A stretch of DNA of 64,000 nt from Symbiodinium natans. Taxonomy: Eukaryota > Sar > Dinophyceae > Suessiales > Symbiodiniaceae. The notes below the pieces were generated by a model, which was given only the letters and a program-made list of their open reading frames with translations, was not told the origin of the DNA and ran no database searches. Positions 21,158 through 30,702 of this stretch are shown in pieces. Each line of letters begins with the position of its first letter. Position 1 is the first letter of the stretch. A program made the translations under genes and the position numbers. The stretch covers positions 297,001 to 361,000 of the forward strand of contig CAJNDS010002193.1 of assembly GCA_905221605.1 (NCBI GenBank), written 5' to 3'.

Positions 21158-21230
21158 GAAAGAGTCGAGGTCTTCTTCCGGCTCCTCGTCTGACGAAATT
21201 GGCGGGGCTTCAGGAGAATCCAGAGATCTG
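21158..21230 (+). CDS. Exon of the EF-hand gene: serine-rich linker
   Basis: Acceptor TGGGCCAG. Reads KESRSSSGSSSDEIGGASG and on to the donor CTG|GTTCTGAG. It continues the Ser/acidic character of the two upstream exons and ends in phase 0 with the first EF-hand-like exon at 21833. Confidence 0.5.
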
Positions 21231-21483
21231 GTTCTGAGTTTATAGGGTTTAGGGTTTAGGGTTTATGAGGTTTCGGGTTCAGGATTGGGGCAAGGAGGTT
21301 TTCGGATGTAGTCGGGTCGGGGGTTTTCAGAGAGGAAGGGCATAGTTCTTTCAGGGTTTCGGGTTTTGGGTGGGTTGGGTTTAGGGGACAGGCTTACCTG
21401 GCGGTGCCCAACGCATCCTAGATTCTCCGTTTTGGGCTTAACGTACATGGAAGCGAGGGTTTCCAAATTCAGGGACAGCATAA

Positions 21484-21596
21484 CCTTCTATTTGCTTAAG
21501 AATCCCCCCCCCCCCTCAAAAGAAGCAAAACACAAGTCTTCCTTATAAAGGGAAAAGAGGGATTGCTATCTTTTGGGCGGGTTCTTAAGGAAAATA
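21484..21596. mobile_element. Palindromic family B element
   Basis: Left end CTATTTGCTTAAGAATCCC, right end GGGTTCTTAAGGAAAATAGT, with CAAGTCTTCCTTATAAAGGG inside. Other members: 11826-11991, 12869-12984, 15703 (right half), 33173-33318, 36976-37046. Confidence 0.7.
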
Positions 21597-21832
21597 GTAA
21601 TTCAGGGTTCATTCAATCAACCCCTAAACCCTAAACCCTAAACCCTAAACCTAGATCCCTAAGACCCACGAAGCCCTGTCAGCTCCTTTGCCTGAAGCCT
21701 CAGCTCCAAGACCCCAACCCCCTAGCCCGGAACCCTAAACCCTAAACCCTAAACCCTAAACCTTAAACCCTAAACCCTAAACCCTAAACCCTAGCCCTAA
21801 ACCCTGAAACACCCTTTGATATTTTGAATCAG

Positions 21833-21894
21833 AGGTTCCAAGTCCACGACGAGATCAACCGGAGCGACATGGTGAAAGCGCTGGAAGCTTTGGG
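21833..21894 (+). CDS. EF-hand exon 1 (degenerate loop)
   Basis: Acceptor TTTTGAATCAG, donor TTGGG|GTGACTTGG. Reads RFQVHDEINRSDMVKALEAL: Glu-Ile then Asp at loop position 12 and an amphipathic exiting helix ending in ALEALG, as in calmodulin-type proteins. The first half of the loop lacks the usual Asp residues, so calcium binding here is doubtful. CCCTAAA upstream, TTTAGGG downstream. Confidence 0.65.
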
Positions 21895-21959
21895 GTGACT
21901 TGGCTTTGCTTGGGGCTGGAGGGTTTAGGGTTTAGGGTTTAGGGTAGACCTTGGGGACC

Positions 21960-22370
21960 ACATGAACCCTAGCAGGCTTTGGTGCATATTAGTAGTACGT
22001 GGATGGAGGAAATCTTGCGCCGCCGGCCTGCGAACTTATTGCTGCAGGGTGCACCCACTTCTGGGGACGACTCAACAAAATCGGTTGCCACAGGCGGGCC
22101 TTGCAAAAGCGGAAGCTTTTCTCCATCCACAGTATAGGGTATGTGACCCCGAATTTTAGGCTTCATTTGCTCCCCAGAATAAGAGCTACAGGGTTCATTC
22201 AGGGCAGAGGGATTACGGTGGGGACAATGGTCCCTATTTTTATGGCTCATTTCGGTTTCAAGCGACTTTGTGCGCGTGGGAGATTGGGCGACGGCACCCG
22301 CGGCTTCTTCTTCTTGTGCCCGGAAACATGCAAGCCCCAAAACGTCCCTAAGCCTTAAACCCTGAACCGG
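21960..22370. other. Unique island with open frames on both strands
   Basis: About 400 bp without heptamers. The longest frame is on the - strand (21969-22373, 134 codons, pieces such as MSHKNRDHCPHRNPSALNE), and a + frame overlaps it (21999-22358). Sense strand and identity are unknown. It lies inside an intron of the EF-hand gene model. Confidence 0.3.
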
Positions 22371-22605
22371 CACAGCCTTAAACCCTTCAATGCCCCCAAA
22401 ACGCCTCCATGGCCCTGAATCATAAAGGCATCTACCAGCCTGAGCCCTAAGCCCGAAAGCCCTAAACCCTAAACCCTAAACATTAAACCCTAAACCCTAA
22501 ACCCTAAACCCTAAACCCTAAACCCTAAGCCCTAAACCCTAAACCCTAAACCCTATAACCCTATAAACCCTAAACCCTAAACCCCAAACCGCAAAAGCCC
22601 CGAAG

Positions 22606-22676
22606 AATTCGAAGATTGATGGAAGAACGAAGGACAGAAGCGCAAGGATTCGGACAAATCATGCCATCGGTCTTGG
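22606..22676 (+). CDS. Candidate exon between EF-hands 1 and 2
   Basis: Acceptor CCCGAAG, donor TTGG|GTTCAG. Reads IRRLMEERRTEAQGFGQIM and on, and joins in phase to 21833 (GG plus A) and to 22926 (G plus AT). No domain; the sequence is helix-like and charged. Confidence 0.45.
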
Positions 22677-22925
22677 GTTCAGAGTTTTTTTTTTTTTTTT
22701 TTTGTTTTCGGGTGGTGGTGGTTTAGAAGGCTTGTAGGGATTTATAGGGTTTATGGAGGTTATGGGGTTTTGGGGGTTTTTGGGGTTTAGGGTGTTTTGG
22801 GGATTTAGGGGGTTCAAGGATTTAAGGGGTTTAGGGGGGTTTAGGGGGTTTTAGGGGGTTTAGGGGGGGGTTTAGGGGGTTTAGGGGGTTTAGGGTCTTC
22901 CGTGCAAGGTTCACTTGCCCGCAAG

Positions 22926-22988
22926 ATAGCTGGATCAATGATGCCTGGCAAGCTGCCCCCTGGCACAACCCGCGGTTCAGGGCCTGGG
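22926..22988 (+). CDS. Candidate exon between EF-hands 1 and 2
   Basis: Acceptor TGCCCGCAAG, donor TGGG|GTAGCCC. Reads SWINDAWQAAPWHNPRFRAW, unusually Trp-rich. In phase with 22606. Not seen in any family I can name. Confidence 0.45.
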
Positions 22989-23004
22989 GTAGCCCTAAAC
23001 CTCC

Positions 23005-23110
23005 TAGGTAGGATAAGGGGGACCCTTAAAAGGGAACCCTTCTTAACCCTCTTCTGGCTCTCTTAAACAGGGACCTTATTCAGAGGGTCTATATCCCCAA
23101 GGGTCCCCTC
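23005..23110. mobile_element. Dispersed element, family H
   Basis: Second copy of the element at 19735-19830: TAGGTAGGATAAGGGGGACC at the start, CAGGGACCTTATTCAGAGGG inside. Confidence 0.55.
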
Positions 23111-23144
23111 AACCCTGAACCCACTTGCACCCATCCGCGGTCTA

Positions 23145-23415
23145 CTTGGTAGCCCGGTGGTACCCTTTTCCTTTTTTTGGTTCAAGGTTCCCTTAGGGTC
23201 AGGGTTTAAGGTTTAGGGTTTAGGGTTTAGGGTTGAGGGTTTAGGGTTTAGGGTTTAGGAACTTTAGGGTTACCCCAAGCAAGGGTGCCCTTAATACATG
23301 ATAATTTGGATACTGGGCTGCTGTTGGTTCAAGGTTCTCTTTAAAACAAAAGCCAACCCCAGAAAGGGGGGGGGCCCTTATTACATTATGATATGGATAG
23401 TGGGCTACCAAGTCT
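23145..23415. mobile_element. Dispersed elements, family G (two copies)
   Basis: GGTTCAAGGTTCCCTT at 23180 and GGTTCAAGGTTCTCTTT at 23325, each linked to TATGATAT/TGATAATTTGGATA...GGGCTG motifs. Related copies at 39500-39625 and 59460-59572 (TATGGTTACTGGGC). Confidence 0.5.
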
Positions 23416-23734
23416 AGCAGCAGCGCAACCCTAAACCCTAAACCCTAAACCCTAAAACCTAAACCCTAAACCCTAACTGGAGCAGAGCTGTTGCCCACAG
23501 CGGCCTGCAGCCCTCAAGGAATGAGACCCTATTAACCTATTTCTTGGCTTTCTTCTGGCTGGCTCTTAGGGCTTTAACTTTGTGGGTTTTGTAGAAACTG
23601 CAATAAGGAGCCTAAAAGTGAAACTTTTTGGAGGGGTTCAGAAGTCAGCCAAGATTTGGTAGGCATGACCCTTAAAAACTGTCGGTAAGAGGGCCCCAGG
23701 CTAGCCCTAAACCCTAAACCCTGAACCCCAAGCT

Positions 23735-23821
23735 CCTAAAACCCAAACCCTAAACCCTAAACCCTAAACCCTAAACCCTAAACCCTAAACCCTAAACCCT
23801 AAACCCTAAACCCTAAACCCT
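23735..23821 (-). repeat. CCCTAAA array
   Basis: About twelve nearly perfect heptamers preceding the candidate exon at 23844. Confidence 0.95.
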
Positions 23822-23843
23822 ACTCTGAACCCAGAGCCGACAG

Positions 23844-23928
23844 GAGGGCCATTTGTCGTTCCATTCAGCAATCTTGGGGGAGTCCGTGACAAAGCTGTCG
23901 GGCTTAGGGCCGCAAAGTTTATTGTTCA
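23844..23928 (+). CDS. Candidate exon between EF-hands 1 and 2
   Basis: Acceptor AGCCGACAG. Open as GPFVVPFSNLGGVRDKAVGL and on, in phase with 22926. The 3' end is uncertain: GT donors occur at ATT|GTTCACC and AAA|GTTTATTG. Confidence 0.4.
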
Positions 23929-24518
23929 CCTGCACTCCAACCCTCAACCCTAAACCCTAAACCCAGGTACCCCTTAGTAAGAGCCTAAGTGTACCTCAAT
24001 GGGACTTACTGGGGGTACTTAGGGCATCTTATAGGGTACTTGGGTGCGTTCTGGGCAGGGTTTAGAGCTCAGGCCGGCTTGGTGTAGTACCGATAGTGCC
24101 CTTTAAAGCTAACCCCAAAAGGAATAGGTTTAGGGTTTAGGATTTAGGGTTTAGGGTTTAGGGTTTCGGGTTCAGGGTTGATTGTCGTTCGGAGCTAGGT
24201 GCCTCATACTGTGCCCTTGAAGGGATTTGTTAGTTCGGGCTGCTACGGCACCTAATTCCCTAATTCGTTTCTACGAAGTAGCTTGAGGACTTGGATCTTA
24301 CACCTCCCCTCCCTCTGAACTCCACACCCCGAACCTAAACCCAAGTATCCTGAGCGTCCGCACCGCAACCCTAAAACCCTAAACCTACACCATTGAAGCC
24401 TAAACCCTTCACAAAAAAGAACAAAACAACTTAAACCCTAAGCCCCAAACCCGCTTAAACCTTAAACTTCAAACCCCAAACCTTGAACCCTAAATCCTAC
24501 TAAGCCCTAATCTCTCAG

Positions 24519-24566
24519 GTCTCTCCGCGCTTCAACGCAGTGGATTTGGATGACTTTATGGGCGTG
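24519..24566 (+). CDS. EF-hand exon 2 (degenerate loop)
   Basis: Acceptor TCTCTCAG. Reads VSPRFNAVDLDDFMGV: the second half of an EF loop (hydrophobic at 8, Asp at 12, then Phe) and its helix. A GC donor (GTG|GCCGGA) joins it in phase 0 to the exon at 24739, extending the helix naturally. An alternative GT donor lies at 24597. Confidence 0.7.
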
Positions 24567-24738
24567 GCCGGAGGCTTAGCGGGCGCAGAGTCTTGGGTTT
24601 TGGGCCGACTTGTGGAGTAAAGGGGTTTTAACTAACCTGCTTTAGCCCTAAACCGACAAGCCCTAAAGCGCTAACCCTAACCCTCCTCAACCCTAAACCC
24701 TAAACCCTAAACCCTAAACCCTAAACCCTAAACCCCAG

Positions 24739-24801
24739 GTGCGGGCCTACGAGGAGAGGCAGCACTTGGCCTTCGCCACGGCCTTCCGAAGCTGCGACAA
24801 G
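24739..24801 (+). CDS. EF-hand exon 3a: entering helix and loop start
   Basis: Acceptor AACCCCAG after CCCTAAA. Reads VRAYEERQHLAFATAFRSCD then K. The pattern AF-x-x-x-D marks the entering helix and position 1 of a loop. A GC donor (AAG|GCTTGG) joins in phase 0 to 26651, which completes the loop with Glu at position 12. A GT donor at 24833 is an alternative. Confidence 0.7.
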
Positions 24802-25137
24802 GCTTGGCCTCCCTTGTCCTTGGGCAGTAGGGGTTTAGGGTTTAGGGTTTGGGGTTTAGGGTTTAGGGTTTAGGGTTTAGGGTTTAGGGTTCAGGGTTTA
24901 GGGTTTAGGGTTTAGGGTTTAGGGTTTAGAGGTAGGGGTTGAGGGTTTCGGGTTTAGGGTTTAGAGTTTAGGGGTAGGGTTTAGGGTTTAGGGTTCCGAA
25001 GCATGACCCAATAGTAGTGTAGGGTACTATGTCGGGGCTCTACTTTTTGGATCTTGCCAGGGTCTGGGTTGTCCTTGGGCATGAGAGTTTAGAGGTTCAA
25101 GGTTCAGGGCGCTGGGGTAGGGTTGCGGGGGGTAAGG

Positions 25138-25335
25138 TGTAGGGTTTAGGGTTTAGGGTTTAGGGTTAGGGTTTAGGGTTTAGGGTTTAGGGTTTAGGGT
25201 TTAGGGTTTAGGGTTTAGGGTTTAGGGTTTAGGGTTTAGGGTTTAGGGGGTTTAGGGTTTAGGGTTTAGGGTTTAGGGTTTAGGGTTTAGGGTTTAGGGT
25301 TTAGGGTTTAGGGTTTAGGGTTTAGGGTTTAGGGT
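25138..25335 (+). repeat. TTTAGGG array
   Basis: About 28 heptamers, nearly perfect, interrupted once by extra G near 25244. Confidence 0.95.
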
Positions 25336-26650
25336 TTGCGAAATTTCGGGGTTGGGGCAGCTTGGGTGCTTAGCGGTTCAGAGGCTTTCGGTGTTGGAGC
25401 CTTTCGGGTTTAGTTGGGTGCATTTGAAGGTTTATAGATTTTTAAAAAATGTTTTCTCGCTTCAAGGGTTTAGGGTGTGACCTGAGGCTCTTGTCCCCCT
25501 CAAAAACCATCCCAGATAGCCAGCCAATACGTTGGTTCTAGTACATACAATCTAGTAGATTGTGTTCTACATATATGTATACACATATATACATATATGT
25601 ATGCTGTGGTATGATATTGTAGGATATACAGCACAGTAGACAGTACATAATCTTAGTAGCCTGCAGGAAACAAGCAAAAAACTCATGCGCCCGCCGCCCA
25701 ACTACCCCCAGCCCAAACGAAGGCCCGAACGAGCCCGAACGAGACTTGGTTAAGGGTTACAAATTTGGGGCCTGGGAAGAAAGGATAGGTTAGAAGTATG
25801 CTACACGGTTATAGAAGAGGTGATTGGGGCTGGTTCGTAGGCGGAGCCAAGACAACAAAGCAACGCCCAACGCTGGCCAGAACGGCTCGGGGGTCGTCGA
25901 GTGTTCCGAGCTCTCCTTGTTGCCACGGGGCCTGCAACGAAAGACAGCACCCTAGACCGGACACCCTAAACCTGGGCTTAGAGACATGGATGCAGAAGCA
26001 CTCGTCATAGGGTCTGTTAGTATCTTACACTGTATTGGTGCGTGTATATGTCCGTACACCTTGGTGAGTGTAGGTATGCGGTGAGGTGTCCTTGTCGGGG
26101 GGTACTAGTCGCAAAAAACCCTACATACCTCACATTGGGGGGGGGGGGGGGGTAGTAGCCAGGAAAACCCGACCACATATAGGGTCGAGGGCATGCTACA
26201 ACTTCGAATCGCCAATGCCAGGCCCAACCTTGCAGCCTTGAAGCCCTTGTGGTACAAACTTGCGCGTGGGGGCGGTGATCTTTGGTACCCTAAAGGAATG
26301 CGCGAGATAAGCCCTAAACCCTAAACCCTAAACCCTACTAAATGAGGGGTACCTACTGCTAAACTGTGGGTAACTAGGGTCCCTTCTTCCCCTTCTCCCC
26401 GAAGTCGCTTCTTGGACTCTAGCGTGGTGGGATGCAGGGTTGCCAGCCATAGGGCTTGATGGCTAAGGGTCTTGCAGGGGAAAAGGCCTCAACTCCTCAA
26501 TCGGGCTTAGGGTTTAGGGTTGAGGGTTTAGGGATAGGGTTTAGGGTTTAGGGTTTAGGGTTTAGGGTTTAGGGTTTAGGGTTTAGGGTTTAGAGTTTAG
26601 GGTTTAGGGTTTAGGGTTTAGGGTTTAGGGTTTAGGGGTGGTGACCACAG
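25336..26650. other. Intron sequence with unique stretch
   Basis: A TATATG-type microsatellite (25560-25620), 400 bp of unique sequence (25680-26130) with short frames only, a G run (26139-26152), a partial family D element (26334-26388), and a TTTAGGG array (26500-26636). A small segment at 26236-26274 (LKPLWYKLARGG; CTTGCAG acceptor, GTGATC donor) could be an exon, but the EF-hand geometry does not need it. Confidence 0.5.
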
Positions 26651-26734
26651 TCTCCGAGGCTCTTCCACTTGAACATGGAGCCCATGTCTCACGTGCTTGA
26701 CGAGGCCATGGGGCTGCCACCACACGATTTAGAG
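26651..26734 (+). CDS. EF-hand exon 3b: loop end and linker helix
   Basis: Acceptor GACCACAG. Reads SPRLFHLNMEPMSHVLDEAM then GLPPHDLE. Joined to 24739, the Glu in NME falls at loop position 12. A GC donor (GAG|GCTTTCGG) leads in phase 0 to the exon at 27756, giving 23 residues between the loops, close to the usual 24. Confidence 0.75.
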
Positions 26735-27211
26735 GCTTTCGGGTTTGGGGTTTAGGGCTTTAGGGTGTTAGGGTTTTAGGGTTGAGGGTTTTAGGGTTTA
26801 GGGTTTAAGGGTTTAGGGTTTTAGGGTTTAGGGTTTTAGGGTTTAGGGTTTTAGGGTTTGGGGTTTCAGGGTTTGGGGTTTTAGGGTTTAGGGGTTAAGG
26901 GCTCAGGGTTTAGGTGACACCTACATCCTAAGCCCTGTAAACCCTACACCGCCTACACCCCGATGAAGCCCTACACCCTATGCACCCTAACGCCTATAGA
27001 CCCTACAAACCCTACCCCCTGCAAACCTAACTATCGCATAAATTCCGAACCCCCGCGCCAACGAAACCTAGAGTCTGTGCGTTTCATCCAGGACCCATCC
27101 TAGTGGTAACCCTATACCCGGTGGTTTCAGGGTTTCAGGGTTTCAGGGTTGAGGGTTGGAGGGTTTGAGGGTTTAGGGTTGAGGATTGTAGGTTTGGGCC
27201 GCAGGTTTCCC

Positions 27212-27212
27212 T

Positions 27213-27270
<58 letters not shown>
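27212..27270. repeat. CAT/ATC trinucleotide array
   Basis: About 19 tandem CAT units. The polyhistidine frame it creates is an artefact. Confidence 0.95.
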
Positions 27271-27439
27271 ATTCCCCTACTACCCCCCCCCCCCCCGCCA
27301 TACTCCCCCCCCCCCCAGGTTTCCCAAGGCTATTTAGGGATGATTAGGCCTAATTGAGGTTATTGAAGGGGGGAATTTAGGGGGTGGTAGAAAAGAGGGG
27401 CGTGCAGTAGGGAAACCATGATATCGGTGAAGACAAACT

Positions 27440-27551
27440 AGGACCGGGAGTAGGCGCTTTTTTCCTTTTTTTTGAGGGTTGGGGTTCCCTTCTAATCCCC
27501 TTAGCACCAAAAAGGGCACCCTTGTTATTCCTAGGTTACTCCCGGGTCTAG
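27440..27551. mobile_element. Inverted-repeat element, family E
   Basis: Starts CTAGGACCGGGAGTAGGCGC and ends CTAGGTTACTCCCGGGTCTAG-like (inverted), with TTCCCTTCTAA and AAGGGCACCCTT inside. Other copies: 42362-42422, 46668-46770, 51226-51420, 55530-55722. Confidence 0.65.
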
Positions 27552-27755
27552 CAAAAAAGAGCACCCTTCTTGGCATTCGCAGGCTGCCCTAGGGTTTAGA
27601 GGGTTTAGGGTTTTTAAGGGTTTAGGGTTTAGGGAACCCGAAGCCCTCTGAGCCTTCTAAGCCCCAGGAGAACGAGCCCAAAACCCCGAGCCCTAAACCC
27701 TGAACCCTAAACCCTAACCGCTAACCCCTAACCCCACATTTTCCGAAGCTGCTAG

Positions 27756-27826
27756 GTGATTTCCGAAGTCGACACCGACGGCCTCGGCACGCTGAACCTC
27801 GAAGAGTTCAAGGCGATCATGCAGCT
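27756..27826 (+). CDS. EF-hand exon 4 (canonical loop)
   Basis: Acceptor GCTGCTAG. Reads VISEVDTDGLGTLNLEEFKA then IMQ. Loop D-T-D-G-L-G-T-L-N-L-E-E has Asp at 1 and 3, Gly at 6, Leu at 8 and Glu at 12, so it should bind calcium. A GC donor inside Leu (CT|GCGCCC) joins in phase to 28791; a GT donor at 27841 also exists. Confidence 0.85.
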
Positions 27827-28040
27827 GCGCCCTGCCGGCAGTAGAGCCTTTTCGTTGTTTTTGGAGGGGGCTCTTGGGGTATAGGGTTTAGGGTTTAGGG
27901 TGTTTTTTTTTTTTTTTTTTGGGGGGGGGGGCTTTTGGGGTTATGGGGTTTAGGGTTTAGGGTTTTAGGTTTAGAACCCTGCTGGCAGTAGAGCCTTTTT
28001 CTTGTTTTTGTTGGGGGGCTTTTGGGGTCATGGGTTTGTT
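27827..28040. repeat. Local duplication of exon end and intron start
   Basis: The segment CCTGCCGGCAGTAGAGCCTT followed by a T/G-rich tract (27831-27890) recurs with a few changes at 27975-28035 (CTGCTGGCAGTAGAGCCTTT). It includes a possible donor GCA|GTAGAG. Confidence 0.7.
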
Positions 28041-28790
28041 GTTTTGGGTTAGGGCTGAGAGCCCGCACCTCCACCCTCAACCCTAAGTACTAAGAACATA
28101 AGACCTGTGAATCCCGCTACCCGCTGAAGCCTCGAACGCTTCTATCGGACCGGATCGCTCCCAAACATTGAGCCCGGATTACAAACCCCAAACCTCCTCA
28201 ACCCGAAACCCAAACCCCAACACCCTGAACCCTAAAGTCCCTAACCTCTAAACTCCCGAAACCCCAAACTTCTTAAACCCTAAACTCCCTAAACCCTGAA
28301 CTCCCCCAACCCTAAACCCTAAACCCTAAACCCTAAACCCTAAACCCTAAACCCTAAACCCTAAACCTTAAACCCTAAGGCTCCCCAAATCCTGCCCCAC
28401 CTTAAGGCGCTTTGGGCCCTCAGAACTCCAGGACATGAAAGCCCCAGAGCCCTTCCTAGGGTTTAGGGTTTAGGGTTTAGGGTTTAGGGTTTAGGGTTTA
28501 GGGTTCAGGGCTAGGAGGTACCATACCCTCTGTAGGAGGGCGCTTGGAGCCTTAGGGCGCTCAACCCCTCCAACCCTCGACCCTAAACCCCCCCAAACCC
28601 CCTAAACCCCCTGAACCCTAAGCCCTAAGCCCTAAGCCCTAAGCCCTAAACCCCAAGCCCTAAACCCCAAGCCCTAAACCCTAAACCCTAAACCCTAAGC
28701 CCTAAACCCTAAACTCAAACCCTAAACCCCTAAACCCCCTGAACCCCAAACCCCCCTGAACTTATTTTGGGAGCACACGGAGCCCGCGAG

Positions 28791-28830
28791 GATCCTAAGC
28801 CGCGAGGGCTTCACGAAGAGCGAATACGAG
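28791..28830 (+). CDS. EF-hand exon 5a: linker helix
   Basis: Acceptor GCCCGCGAG. Reads ILSREGFTKSEYE. A GA donor (GAG|GACCTT) gives phase 0 to the exon at 29696 and makes the helix before the next loop the same length as in exon 42860 (REGF/YEGF plus 12 residues). The first base completes the Leu codon from 27826. Other readings end at a TGA at 28848. Confidence 0.7.
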
Positions 28831-28859
28831 GACCTTGGGACCAAATGAAACCCAAAAGG

Positions 28860-28932
28860 GTTTAGGGTTTGGGGTTTAGGGTTTAGGGTTTAGGGTTTAG
28901 GGTTTAGGGTTTTAGGGTTTAGGGTTTAGGGA
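28860..28932 (+). repeat. TTTAGGG array after exon 5a
   Basis: About ten TTTAGGG units, one TTTGGGG variant. Part of the exon-flanking pattern. Confidence 0.9.
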
Positions 28933-29695
28933 GACACCACTGTTTCAAGGTTTGGGGTATGGGTCTTCGGCTTGTAGGCTTTTCGGGCGTAGGGTTTGGG
29001 GTATGGAGCTGGGGGGTGGTTTTTGGGGCCGTTTTTGGGCGTTGTATTTGGGATTGGCGTCGGGGTTCGGGTTTAGATTCTTAGGGTTTAGGCTCCTTTG
29101 GGTGCGGGGTTTAGGGTCTGCTGCTGGCGAATTCGGAGCAAAGGTTCCCTAAACCCTAAACCCTAAACCCTAAACCCTTAACCCTTAACCCTTAACCCTT
29201 AATAACCCTAAACCCCCAACGCCCTCCCGTCCCTGGCCCCCTGGCGGGTTTGGTGCATCAGTGGGCTCAGGGTGTTTACATCAAAAATCACCGATGAGAA
29301 GGAGAGGTTGTAGGGAATGAGGTTTAGGGATTTATATAAGGAGGCTTTAAGGTTTAGAGGTCATGTTTTGCAGTTTTAGTGTTTATACAAAGCAGGTTTG
29401 GGGTTGAGAGGTTTGTGTTGACGGCTTATGAAGCAGGGCTTCGGATGTAGAGCTTAGGGTTCAGGGTCTATTCTGTACGCATGGCGATCGTGAAACTGTC
29501 CGCGAGAGGGACGATGTCCATCGAGCATTTGTTGTGAGCGCTGTCTGTCGCGTGCGCTTCGGCATTTCCTGGGAACCTACGCTTACTAGCGCATGCACCC
29601 TGGGCTCCAAACGCTAACGAAGCCTTGAACCCTAAAAAGCCGAAACGCCTCAGATGTGCGCCAGAAAACTGCCCCTCACCCACGTATTCAAACAG

Positions 29696-29742
29696 GAGTT
29701 CCATGCCATCTTCGAGCGCTACGATCGGGATAAGTCGGGCGA
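29696..29742 (+). CDS. EF-hand exon 5b: entering helix and first half of loop
   Basis: Acceptor TTCAAACAG. Reads EFHAIFERYDRDKSG plus GA. D-R-D-K-S-G is a canonical loop start. Donor GA|GTGTGTGTG. The remaining loop residues come from 32513 (STSE), but about two residues (expected x-Ile) are missing between them, so a micro-exon or an unrecognised site must lie in between. Upstream frames can extend to a CAG at 29664. Confidence 0.8.
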
Positions 29743-30355
29743 GTGTGTGTGAAGCTCAGCTCAGGGGTCCACGGCTCTCGACAGTCTCCACAGAAATGGT
29801 ATGTTATGTTCGTGCTTTGTTTTGTGAAGCTCAAGGGAGTCTTATCTGTTTGGTTTGATTCTGTTTTTACGGGGAGCTTGCTTTTATGAACTCCAAGGCA
29901 GTATGAAATATGTGTTTTTGCTTCAATTATAGTTCTAAGCGCGAGATCACACTGAGTGTTTTGATGTGCCATGGGGCTGGATTCGGGTTTAGGGTTTAGG
30001 GTTTAGTTGACTCGTTACCGAAAGAAAGCAAGTTGAAATGTATCCTAAACTGGCTACTCCTTGAGAGCCGAGGCCCAGAAACTCCAAGCTTGTAAGCCCT
30101 CGTGGCCTACAATGAGTCTCCAAAACCTTAGAAGCCCTCCAGAACCCCCAACTTCCCATGTACTTCCCCCTTATGCCCCCCTGATATCCCCCTTCATACC
30201 CCGCGTTATACACCCCTTACATCCCCCCCTTATACCCCCCTCATAACCCCCCCTAACAACCCTAAACCCTAAACCCTAACCCCACACCCTAAACCCTAAA
30301 CCCTAAACCCTAGACCCTAGACCCTAGACCCTAAACCCTAAACCCTAAACCCTAA
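29743..30355. other. Intron sequence, mostly unique
   Basis: Unique sequence to about 29980, TTTAGGG (29988-30006), a Pro/Ile-rich open stretch that is diverged CCCTTATACC-type repeat (30150-30250), and CCCTAAA (30257-30355). A possible short exon before GTAAGCC at 30092 was not confirmed. Confidence 0.5.
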
Positions 30356-30356
30356 T

Positions 30357-30656
30357 GTTGGACCTGCTTTATTAGGGGGGGTCGCTTTAAAGTCAATTTG
30401 GCCGAATTATTCAGGACCCCCTGACTGTTTGAGGGGTCCGCTTTAAAGTCAAACCGTCCGGGCGCCGTAAGAAAATTCCACGTGGCGCGCCTTTAAAAAA
30501 GATAACCGGGCATCGCTGCCCCTTTTAAACATATCTAAACTCCACCCTATTAAAATCATATAAGCCCCCGGGGCCGTGTAATCAGGACCCAATCCACGCC
30601 CCGACTGTTCAGGGGGGGGGGGGGGCCCCCCACATTAAAGCAGGTCCCACATTAAA
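30357..30656. mobile_element. 300-bp element with terminal inverted repeats
   Basis: Left end TTGGACCTGCTTTATTAGGGG, right end CCCCACATTAAAGCAGGTCCCA: an imperfect inverted repeat of about 20 bp. GTCGCTTTAAAGTCAA and a second GTCCGCTTTAAAGTCAAA lie inside the left half. No coding capacity; a non-autonomous DNA element is the simplest reading. Inserted between CCCTAAA repeats. Confidence 0.65.
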
Positions 30657-30702
30657 CCCTAAACCCTAAACCTCTCTATCATAATGAATTTAAACCCTAA
30701 TT

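Noticed and set aside
27072-27105. Exon SLCVSSRTHPS before GTAACC
   Set aside because: It would interrupt the in-phase join of 26734 to 27756, which restores EF-pair spacing.
27149-27337. Polyhistidine protein
   Set aside because: Translation of a CAT array.
28424-28460. Exon LQDMKAPEPFL with good acceptor and GTTTAGGG donor
   Set aside because: Phase-compatible with one reading, but the direct join 27826 to 28791 gives a more typical EF-hand helix, so it is probably chance.
29262-29306. Exon GLRVFTSKITDEKE before GTTGTAGG
   Set aside because: Open and phase-compatible in one model, but joining 28830 to 29696 gives the expected helix length; kept out as less likely.
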